From positions 1 to 6,634 of the forward strand of contig MNZP01000167.1 in the NCBI GenBank assembly GCA_001873675.1: a stretch of 6,634 bases of DNA, written 5' to 3'. Origin of the DNA: Syntrophaceae bacterium CG2_30_49_12. GTDB taxonomy: Bacteria; Desulfobacterota; Syntrophia; Syntrophales; CG2-30-49-12. Position numbers and translations under genes: made by a program. Each line of letters opens with the position of its first letter. Within the stretch, counting starts at the first letter, position 1. Under the pieces are notes generated by a model, which was given only the letters and a program-made list of their open reading frames with translations, was not told the DNA's origin and made no database searches. Below are positions 1-5,106 of this stretch, piece after piece.

Positions 1-77
1 TGTCCTCTGTCCTCTGACCTCTGACCTCTGTCCTCTGTCCTCTGACCTCTGTCCTCTGTCCTCTGTCCTCTGACCCC
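1..77. repeat. Heptanucleotide tandem array TGWCCTC, about 11 units
   Basis: Ten perfect 7-bp units fill 1-70. Each is TGTCCTC or TGACCTC, with the third base varying in the order T,T,A,A,T,T,A,T,T,T. A degenerate eleventh unit (TGACCCC) follows at 71-77. The array continues past the left edge. On the minus strand the units (GAGGACA or GAGGTCA) contain no stop codon in any of the three frames, so the hisA frame passes through and reads a seven-residue repeat. Confidence 0.95.
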
Positions 78-791
78 TGCCCGTATGGCATCCTCGAGGG
101 ATAATGCCCCGGTGTAAAGGGCCTTACCGATGATAACTCCCCTCACCCCAAGATGTTCTATTTCCGTGAGTCTCTCAATATCATCTATACCTGATACACC
201 TCCCGATGCTATTACAGGAATAGCGATAGATTCGGCAAGGTTCTTCGTGGCCTCGATATTGACACCCGTTTTCGTACCGTCTCTTTTGATATCAGTATAA
301 ACGATGGCATCCAGACCATATCCTTCGTAACTTCTCGCTATCTCTATTGCGGAGACGGATGTCGTCTCCGTCCATCCCCTGACTGCTGCCCGGCCCTCAC
401 TGGCGTCAATGGCGAGAATGATTTTACCCTCGTAAAATTTGCAGGCATCTCTGACAAACCCTCTGTTCTTCAAAGCTGCCGTTCCTAAGATAACCCAATG
501 AACCCCCATATCGACATAAGTATCAATGGTCTTCATATCCCTGATCCCGCCGCCAACCTGTAGCGGCGCCGTGACCTCTTTTACGATCCTGCGGATTACC
601 TCCTGATTTCGGGGAGAACCGGCGAGGGCGCCATCAAGATCAACCACGTGGATACGGTTGGCTCCCTTTTCCTGCCAGGTTCTTGCCATCTCAACAGGAT
701 TGTCGGAATATACGGTAACGTGCCGGAAGCTTCCCTGAATAAGCCTCACGCAGGCGCCATCTTTTAAATCAATCGCAGGTATGATAATCAA
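1..791 (-). CDS. hisA: Phosphoribosylformimino-5-aminoimidazole carboxamide ribotide isomerase (ProFAR isomerase), 3' end beyond window
   Basis: HisA is a cytosolic TIM-barrel enzyme that isomerises ProFAR to PRFAR (Amadori rearrangement) in histidine synthesis. My translation begins MIIIPAIDLKDG and shows the first catalytic Asp (residue 8), the second in YTDIKRDGT (Asp167), and the phosphate-binding strand IPVIASGGVSGIDDI followed by GVIIGKAFYTGALSLEDAIR. The start is TTG at 791-789, because an in-frame TAG (794-792) lies directly before it and no ATG precedes the conserved N-terminus. A modest AGGGG lies upstream as ribosome binding site. The normal core ends near residue 237, but the frame stays open through the heptanucleotide array to the window edge, giving at least 263 residues with a charged GQRTEDR-like repeated tail. 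The true stop is not visible. It is the last gene seen in the his operon; hisF may follow outside the window. Confidence 0.94.
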   Translation of the reverse strand, partial: MIIIPAIDLKDGACVRLIQGSFRHVTVYSDNPVEMARTWQEKGANRIHVVDLDGALAGSPRNQEVIRRIVKEVTAPLQVGGGIRDMKTIDTYVDMGVHWVILGTAALKNRGFVRDACKFYEGKIILAIDASEGRAAVRGWTETTSVSAIEIARSYEGYGLDAIVYTDIKRDGTKTGVNIEATKNLAESIAIPVIASGGVSGIDDIERLTEIEHLGVRGVIIGKALYTGALSLEDAIRAGVRGQRTEDRGQRTEDRGQRSEDRG

Positions 792-819
792 CTACTGACC
801 CCTATCTCGACTCTTGTAC

Positions 820-875
820 GTCATATGTCCTCGAATTTTTGACATACGACTTACGACATATGACTTATGACTATG
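820..875. repeat. Heptad array GACWTAY plus 10-bp inverted repeat, lipoprotein gene-hisA spacer
   Basis: Five tandem heptads (gacatac, gacttac, gacatat, gacttat, gactatg) occupy 841-875, right after the stop of the lipoprotein gene in transcription order. GTCATATGTC at 820-829 is the exact reverse complement of GACATATGAC at 855-864, and it also pairs with 841-850 with one mismatch. The transcript between the lipoprotein gene and hisA could therefore form a hairpin some 30 nt ahead of the hisA TTG start. There is no following T-run on the minus strand, so it does not look like an intrinsic terminator. An effect on hisA expression is only inferred. Confidence 0.75.
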
Positions 876-884
876 TTTTATGAC

Positions 885-1595
885 TTACCGTCCCTGGGGA
901 AAGGTTTCCATGATTTTCTCCATTCCCTCTTTTGTCAGTTCCTCTGCCGTTGCCCACCTTCCCCTGTGTTTAAAGAAGGAAGAGATAAGAAAAATATTTT
1001 CTAACAGTGAACTTTGTGTCCTGTCGAACGTGCCCTTCCATATCAGCGTTCCATCGCTAACCCTGACCAGATGTATATCGAAGGCCACTGAGGCAGGTTT
1101 TTCAACAGAATAAGAGCGTCCCCTCCTCTCTCTGTAGCGGTAGACATATCCGACGACAATTCCATCCACTTCCAGTTCACTGCCCACCTTTTTCAATATC
1201 TCTAAAAGGGCCGTCTTAAAGGATTCAGCAGATATACGCCTGTAAATACCATTTACCCTTTCAGGCGGGATGAGATTGAATTTCCTTTGCTTCTCAAGCT
1301 GCTGAACAAATATACCTTCCACTACCTTTTCCGCATCCTCCGGAGATTTCTCGGTAAGGAAGATGGCTCCGCACAGGGGACAGCGGACAGTTTTGGTGTT
1401 ATCCTCTTCCGGGATTATCTGTTGAAAGGGGACGACGGCAATGCGGCGCAAGGCAGGTTTCCCCTCCTGCGTAAGAGGGCTTATCGTATTTCCCTTGTGA
1501 TGACAACCGGTGACAACAGCAAAAATAAGACATAAAAAAAAGAGGCTGACTCCCCGTTTTAAAAAGCTGATAATGTTGTCCAAATAACTAAACAT
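885..1595 (-). CDS. Lipoprotein of unknown function in the his operon, possible CsgG/LpoB/TolB-N-like fold
   Basis: This 236-residue product starts with a lipoprotein signal: positive residues near 14, a hydrophobic stretch 16-29 and a lipobox VTGC with Cys31 as the likely lipidated residue. It is therefore probably exported and membrane anchored. The mature part has RIAVVPFQQ (51-59), a CPLCG knuckle (72-76), a helical middle, and DGIVVGYVYRYRERRG followed by FDIHLVRVSDGTLIWKGTF (172-190). This order (AVVPF, then a GxV strand, then a DGTLIW strand) recalls the CsgG/LpoB/TolB N-terminal family of lipoproteins, but I am inferring fold only. The start has AGGGA seven bases upstream. Its position between hisB and hisA is odd, because no histidine step needs a lipoprotein; a passenger gene co-transcribed with his is most likely. 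Its TAA stop abuts a heptad array. Confidence 0.85.
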   Translation of the reverse strand: MFSYLDNIISFLKRGVSLFFLCLIFAVVTGCHHKGNTISPLTQEGKPALRRIAVVPFQQIIPEEDNTKTVRCPLCGAIFLTEKSPEDAEKVVEGIFVQQLEKQRKFNLIPPERVNGIYRRISAESFKTALLEILKKVGSELEVDGIVVGYVYRYRERRGRSYSVEKPASVAFDIHLVRVSDGTLIWKGTFDRTQSSLLENIFLISSFFKHRGRWATAEELTKEGMEKIMETFPQGR

Positions 1596-1629
1596 CCTTA
1601 TTCCCTAAATATACGACTATTGTTGTTGT

Positions 1630-2217
1630 TTAGAGGCTTCCCTTTGTAGACAGTACACCCTTTATCCGGTCGTGGAGGGATGATGCTTCTCTTATGGCGC
1701 GGGCAAATGTCTTAAAGATTGCCTCTGCGATATGATGATTATTCTTGCCATATATGAGATTGATATGCAGGGTTATTCCACTATGGTCTGAGAAGGATTT
1801 AAAGAATTCCCTTAGCAGGGCGGGATCAAAATCTCTGATCTTTTTGTTGCCAAAATCAGCATTGTAAATCAGGTAAGGTCTCCCGGAGATATCCACCGCC
1901 ACACTGCATAAACTCTCATCCATGGGAACCACCGCTGACCCGTAACGTTCTATTCCTTTTTTGTCACCCAGGGCTTCTTTAATGGCTTCTCCCAGGCAGA
2001 TTCCAATATCCTCGACGAGATGGTGATCGTCTATGGCAGTATCCCCTTTGCTTTTTACAGTCAGATCAAACAGACCATGTTTTGCAAAAAGGTCCAGCAT
2101 ATGGTCAAGAAAAGGTATGGTGGTAGTTATTTCGCCCCTTCCCCTGCCATTAAGGGTGATCTCCACCGATACTTCTGTTTCGGTTGTTTTTCTGTATACT
2201 TTCCCCATCCGCTTCAT
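1630..2217 (-). CDS. hisB: Imidazoleglycerol-phosphate dehydratase
   Basis: HisB removes water from imidazoleglycerol phosphate to give imidazoleacetol phosphate, using Mn2+ bound by histidine-rich motifs. The 195-residue protein is the usual monofunctional length, with no fused histidinol phosphatase domain. It shows the duplicated metal-binding motifs DHHLVED (64-70) and NNHHIAEA (159-166), the early FLDHMLDLFAKHG (36-48) and the central DHSGITLHI (144-152). The first Met is supported by AGAGGAAAG about 12 nt upstream; Met4 is an alternative start. It lies 16 nt after hisG and 34 nt before the lipoprotein gene, on the same strand, so it is part of the operon. Nothing appears truncated or broken. 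Confidence 0.97.
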   Translation of the reverse strand: MKRMGKVYRKTTETEVSVEITLNGRGRGEITTTIPFLDHMLDLFAKHGLFDLTVKSKGDTAIDDHHLVEDIGICLGEAIKEALGDKKGIERYGSAVVPMDESLCSVAVDISGRPYLIYNADFGNKKIRDFDPALLREFFKSFSDHSGITLHINLIYGKNNHHIAEAIFKTFARAIREASSLHDRIKGVLSTKGSL

Positions 2218-2233
2218 AACAACATCTTTCCTC

Positions 2234-3103
2234 TTAAATGACCTTATTCAGGGAATACTCGATTATCCCTTCCGCCCCTGCCTCCTGAAGGAGGGGGATC
2301 AAATCTCTGACGGCATTTTTGCCCACGACGGTCTCGACAGCGAACCAATCTTCTGAATGCAGACTGGATATCGTGGGCGCTTTCAGGGAGGGAAGCAAAA
2401 GGACAATTCGTTCGAGGTTTGCCCTGGAAACGTTTAACTTTAAGCCGACCTTACCCATCGCCCCCAGGGAACCGTTGAGAAGTATCCTTATCTGTTCTAT
2501 CTTACGTCGTTTCCAGGGATCCTTCCATGCATCATGATTGGCAATCAACTGGGTATTGGTCTTCATCAGTTCACGAATGATCCTTAACTTGTTGGCCCTG
2601 ATGGTGCTTCCTGTTTCCGTAACCTCCACAATGGCATCCACAAGGCCCTCGACAACTTTGGCCTCTGTTGCCCCCCAGGAAAATTCAACATGAACATTGA
2701 TATTTTTATCCTCGAAATATTTTCTTGTAAAATTAACCAGTTCTGTTGATATTTTTTTCCCCTCTAAATCCTCCAGGGAACTGATGGGGGAGTCTTCCCT
2801 GACGACCAGTACCCATCTTGCCTCTCGGGGCGATGTCTTTGAGTAAATAAGGTCCTGAACAACGACGATATCTGAATTATTTTCCATGATCCAGTCTTTC
2901 CCGGTAAGACCGGTATCAAGGGTTCCATCTTCAACGTACTTTGACATCTCCTGGGCCCTTACAAGGGTGCAGGAGATGTCCTCATCGTCTATATCGGGGA
3001 AATAGCTCCTGCTGTCGTAAGAGATACGCCAACCCGCCCTTTTAAACAGCTCGACGGTATTTGACTCCAGGCTTCCCTTGGGTATTCCTAATTTCAACTT
3101 CAT
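2234..3103 (-). CDS. hisG: ATP phosphoribosyltransferase, long form with C-terminal regulatory domain
   Basis: HisG catalyses the first committed step of histidine synthesis, joining ATP and PRPP to give phosphoribosyl-ATP. At 289 residues it is the long form. The N-terminal catalytic part begins with LGIPKGSL (5-12) and contains the PRPP loop DAIVEVTETGST (156-167). The C-terminal part (about 215-289, with LLLPSLKAPTISSL and AGAEGIIEYSLNKVI) matches the HisG C-terminal ACT-like domain that binds histidine for feedback inhibition. By family knowledge, this form does not need the HisZ subunit. The start codon overlaps the hisI stop in ATGA, suggesting translational coupling, and GGAG lies about 11 nt upstream. 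Confidence 0.97.
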   Translation of the reverse strand: MKLKLGIPKGSLESNTVELFKRAGWRISYDSRSYFPDIDDEDISCTLVRAQEMSKYVEDGTLDTGLTGKDWIMENNSDIVVVQDLIYSKTSPREARWVLVVREDSPISSLEDLEGKKISTELVNFTRKYFEDKNINVHVEFSWGATEAKVVEGLVDAIVEVTETGSTIRANKLRIIRELMKTNTQLIANHDAWKDPWKRRKIEQIRILLNGSLGAMGKVGLKLNVSRANLERIVLLLPSLKAPTISSLHSEDWFAVETVVGKNAVRDLIPLLQEAGAEGIIEYSLNKVI

Positions 3104-3474
3104 TTATAAACATTCTCCGGGGAAAATACCCTTTCTCCCACGGTCTCGACCTTTCCTGCGGACAGTCTTCTGTGGAAACATGACCTGTAACCGGTATGAC
3201 ACGCAGCTCCACCGATCTGTTGCACTTTCAGGAGAACGGTATCGGCATCGCAATCAATCAGGATATCCCTGATTAACTGAACATGACCTGACTTCTCACC
3301 CTTGTTCCATAAGGTATTTCTCGACCTGCTAAAGTAATAAGCTCTACCGGTTTCGAGCGTTTTTAACCATGCCTCACGATTCATATAGGCCAGCATCAGG
3401 ACCTCTTCCGTTTCGTTATCCTGAACGATAACCGGTACCAGACCTCCGCCCTTTTCAAAATCAAGCTCAATCAT
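3100..3474 (-). CDS. hisI: Phosphoribosyl-AMP cyclohydrolase
   Basis: HisI opens the adenine ring of phosphoribosyl-AMP, the third histidine step, as a Zn/Mg-dependent dimer. The 124-residue protein is a monofunctional cyclohydrolase: it has LWNKGEKSGH (55-64), the metal-binding DCDAD (74-78) and the cysteine signature ACHTGYRSCF (91-100; Cys75, Cys92 and Cys99 are the expected Zn ligands). The HisE pyrophosphohydrolase domain found in fused versions is absent, and hisE must lie elsewhere. It is the first gene of the operon, with GGGAGTAGG directly ahead of ATG and the promoter about 25 bases upstream. Its stop overlaps the hisG start by four bases. Confidence 0.97.
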   Translation of the reverse strand: MIELDFEKGGGLVPVIVQDNETEEVLMLAYMNREAWLKTLETGRAYYFSRSRNTLWNKGEKSGHVQLIRDILIDCDADTVLLKVQQIGGAACHTGYRSCFHRRLSAGKVETVGERVFSPENVYK

Positions 3475-3499
3475 CCTACTCCCACCAGCTGAATTTAAG

Positions 3500-3528
3500 A
3501 TGATAATTTAAGAGTTTATTTTAATCAA
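3500..3528 (-). promoter_or_regulatory. Sigma70-type promoter of the his operon
   Basis: On the minus strand, TTGATT (3528-3523) and TATCAT (3505-3500) are separated by exactly 17 bases. This matches the -35 and -10 consensus at 4 and 5 of 6 positions, within an AT-rich stretch. Transcription would begin near 3493, leaving a leader of about 18 nt before the hisI ATG. That is too short for a his attenuator or T-box. The MITE-like element begins 12 bp upstream of the -35 box. Confidence 0.72.
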
Positions 3529-3560
3529 GCATTATTTTCCTGTAACTACTCAGGCTATCA

Positions 3561-3586
3561 GGTTCACGGTTCACGGTTCACGGTTC
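3561..3586. repeat. GGTTCAC heptad array (3.7 units)
   Basis: GGTTCAC occurs at 3561-3567, 3568-3574 and 3575-3581, followed by GGTTC at 3582-3586. It pairs with the inverted copies TTGAACCGTGAACC at 3614-3627 and 3664-3677 within the same element. Confidence 0.92.
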
Positions 3587-3590
3587 TATG

Positions 3591-3691
3591 TCTTTGATTT
3601 TCTTGTCTTAACCTTGAACCGTGAACCTAGAACTTTGAACTCTTTGATTTTCTTGTCTTAACCTTGAACCGTGAACCCCGGAACTTTGAAC
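3591..3691. repeat. Tandem direct repeat of 50/51 bp inside the MITE-like element
   Basis: Two units, each beginning TCTTTGATTTTCTTGTCTTA, lie head to tail at 3591-3640 and 3641-3691. They are nearly identical: the only difference is CCTAGAAC in the first versus CCCCGGAAC in the second, a one-base length change. This indicates a recent internal duplication. Confidence 0.93.
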
Positions 3692-3762
3692 CTGAATAGT
3701 TACATTTTCCCTTATGTTTTTCCCGTTTTTCCTTGACTTTCACCCTGCCTGTAAGGTAACTA

Positions 3763-3783
3763 TAGTGCATAGTGCATAGTGCA
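3763..3783. repeat. TAGTGCA heptad x3 upstream of the coiled-coil gene
   Basis: Three perfect 7-bp units fill 3763-3783, ending 23 nt before the ATG. They create serial -10-like hexamers (TATAGT at 3761-3766, then CATAGT, CATAGT and CATATA). A TTGACT at 3733-3738 could act as a -35 box, but it is 22 bp from TATAGT, longer than the usual spacing, so I do not call a promoter with confidence. Confidence 0.85.
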
Positions 3784-3792
3784 TATAAGGAT

Positions 3793-3800
3793 AAGGAGGT
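3793..3800 (+). promoter_or_regulatory. Strong Shine-Dalgarno AAGGAGGT
   Basis: AAGGAGGT ends six bases before the ATG at 3807 and is a full-length anti-16S match. It settles the start of the small coiled-coil gene and suggests efficient translation. Confidence 0.9.
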
Positions 3801-3806
3801 TAGGTT

Positions 3807-4112
3807 ATGTCAGTGCTTATTGGCGGCGCCATTTCGGTAATTCTGGGAATTATAGGAGTTATTGCATGGTGGGAACAATTTGGCATTATTTTAAAAGGTT
3901 CAGTACCGATTACCCTCTTGCTGGGCGGTGCTCTCGCCCTCTATATCGGTTACGATGAATTACAGGAAAAGCTCCGTGAGGAAAAACAGGGGCAGGAGGA
4001 AAAATTGGAAAAGGCCCGGGAAGAGATAGAAATGATCAAGGCCAGGTCGGAACTTTACAGGGAGGAACTCGAAAAACTGAAAGAAGAAACCAGGGAAAGA
4101 GAAAAAATTTAG
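3807..4112 (+). CDS. Small two-helix membrane protein with C-terminal coiled coil, function unknown
   Basis: The 101-residue product has two predicted membrane helices (about 3-21, and 33-49 after the WWEQFG turn and GSVP loop). A highly charged Glu/Lys/Arg helix from about 50 to the end looks like a coiled coil (DELQEKLREEKQ, then EKLEKAREEIEM). There is no cleavable signal, cysteine or catalytic motif. A hairpin anchor with a cytoplasmic coiled-coil tail is the natural reading, perhaps a scaffold or an oligomerising partner. I do not recognise the family. It stands alone on the plus strand, divergent from the his operon and convergent with the hydrolase gene. A perfect Shine-Dalgarno and regular codon pattern support it as real. 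Its TAG stop (4110-4112) touches the start of a dispersed repeat copy, which places a TAA immediately after it in frame. Confidence 0.85.
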   Translation: MSVLIGGAISVILGIIGVIAWWEQFGIILKGSVPITLLLGGALALYIGYDELQEKLREEKQGQEEKLEKAREEIEMIKARSELYREELEKLKEETREREKI

Positions 4113-4173
4113 TAACTATTCAGGTTGTCAGGTTCACGGTTCAGGGTTCAGGGCTGATTGGCTTGCGCTCTTC
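4112..4173. repeat. Dispersed repeat copy A (GTAACTATTCAGG... with two extra TTCAGGG heptads)
   Basis: This 62-bp stretch begins with the same GTAACTAYTCAGG end as the element at 3541. It then runs TTGTCAGGTTCACGG, two heptads TTCAGGG, and a 20-bp block (4154-4173) that recurs exactly at 6550-6569. Compared with the copy at 6522-6569 it differs by one base and by the two inserted heptads. No opposite end is found nearby, so it is a half element. It lies between two convergent genes and encodes the last residues and stop of the hydrolase. Confidence 0.85.
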
Positions 4174-5091
4174 TAAATATCCCCTGATGCCTCTGATGCT
4201 GTTTAAGGAAAAATATCTTTCCCGTGCCTGTATATCGTCGGGAAGGTTGCCATAATGGGCCAAACCCTGATCATTTTTCAGCAACTCGGTGAAAATACTT
4301 TCTTCACAAGGTTCATGCTCTGCTCGAAGATGCCTTTCTATAACGGCAAGCCAATTATCCAGTTGGGCAAAGGCCGCAGCAAATACATTTTTTACATCCT
4401 CGCGACTGCCGTAATGGCCAAGACAGATGCGGGAAACAGGGAGGGCGGCAGCTTTATCCAGGGAACTTCGGTAAACCTCATAATTGAATACAGGGGGGGT
4501 CGCGAGACGAAGATATATATCCTTATCCTCCTCCAACGGGTAGGTTACCCCCGCCACTTCTCCCGCGAATAAGATTTCACCTGTCTGATAGCAGAGGTGA
4601 TGGGGTGCATGGCCGGGTGTGGGGATGGCAACGATGGTGATTTTCCCGGCTTTTATATATTCCTGGTATCCTATGCTTTTTTCGGGAACGGGAACAATTT
4701 CCCCGTATGCCTCGGCCACGTCGCCTAATATTTTCCGGGAACTCTCCCACAATCTACCGGGAGCAATCATGTGGCGAATAGCCTGGGGATGGCAAATAAC
4801 CTGCGCCTGTGGATAGCGCTTAAGCAGCAGCCCCGTACCGCCTGCATGATCAATATGAATGTGTGTCAGGAGGATATAATCTATCTTTTTCACCTCTCGC
4901 TTTTTCAGCGCTGCGAGGAGGAGAGGGATGGTGGAACGGGGACCGGGATCCACAATAATGGTGAGATCATCGGGAGTGTATAGCCAGGCGCTGATAAATT
5001 TCCGAAACCCTCTCAAGGGCTGGTCTAAATCTATCAGGTAGAGATTTTCTATTATCTTTTTAGATCGAGCTTCCTCTATATTGGCAATCAT
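4141..5091 (-). CDS. Metallo-beta-lactamase-fold hydrolase
   Basis: The 316-residue product is a cytosolic MBL-fold hydrolase (no signal peptide). Metal-ligand motifs in order: Asp48 strand IIVDPGP, HxHxDH as THIHIDHAGG (His77, His79, Asp81, His82), TPGHAPHH (His161), LFAGEVAG (Glu178) and LGHYG (His226). Position 178 is usually Asp in this superfamily, so Glu is notable. The first 230 residues resemble glyoxalase II or lactonase-like members; a helical region (about 235-300) follows. The substrate cannot be named. It starts 15 nt after the MFS permease stop, with AGGA about 10 nt upstream, so the pair are probably co-transcribed and may handle the same compound, for example import then ester or lactone hydrolysis (inference). 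The C-terminal EERKPISPEP and the TGA stop are encoded by the dispersed repeat. Confidence 0.93.
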   Translation of the reverse strand: MIANIEEARSKKIIENLYLIDLDQPLRGFRKFISAWLYTPDDLTIIVDPGPRSTIPLLLAALKKREVKKIDYILLTHIHIDHAGGTGLLLKRYPQAQVICHPQAIRHMIAPGRLWESSRKILGDVAEAYGEIVPVPEKSIGYQEYIKAGKITIVAIPTPGHAPHHLCYQTGEILFAGEVAGVTYPLEEDKDIYLRLATPPVFNYEVYRSSLDKAAALPVSRICLGHYGSREDVKNVFAAAFAQLDNWLAVIERHLRAEHEPCEESIFTELLKNDQGLAHYGNLPDDIQARERYFSLNSIRGIRGYLEERKPISPEP

Positions 5092-5106
5092 TTCAAGAAC
5101 ATCCTG

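Larger units (their letters stand above)
3541..3704. mobile_element. MITE-like palindromic element with 14-bp terminal inverted repeats
   Basis: The ends TGTAACTACTCAGG (3541-3554) and CCTGAATAGTTACA (3691-3704) are inverted repeats with one mismatch. TTTTCC lies immediately outside both ends (3535-3540 and 3705-3710), as expected of a target-site duplication. Inside, the left side carries heptads of GGTTCAC and the right side carries their complement TTGAACCGTGAACC, so the 164-bp unit can fold into a long hairpin. It holds no open reading frame of note. The GTAACTAYTCAGG end recurs at 4112 and 6522, so it is a dispersed family. A non-autonomous element moved by a transposase elsewhere is inferred. 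Caveat: the outermost T is not conserved in the other copies, and the duplication call depends on it. Confidence 0.65.

Noticed and set aside
880..1535. Plus-strand open frames opposite the lipoprotein gene
   Set aside because: They are antisense to a gene with a clear lipobox, have no supporting ribosome binding site and resemble no family.
3100..3474. HisI-HisE fusion
   Set aside because: The protein ends at 124 residues soon after the cyclohydrolase cysteine motif, leaving no pyrophosphohydrolase domain.
3475..3499. his attenuator or leader peptide
   Set aside because: The predicted leader is about 18 nt, with no room for a His-codon-rich leader peptide or T-box.
3541..3704. CRISPR-like appearance of repeated palindromic units
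   Set aside because: Only two long units lie directly head to tail with no distinct spacers, and the rest are 7-bp heptads; there are no cas genes.
4112..4143. Bidirectional terminator between the convergent genes
   Set aside because: Only one arm of the repeat is present, so no convincing GC stem followed by a T-run forms on either strand.
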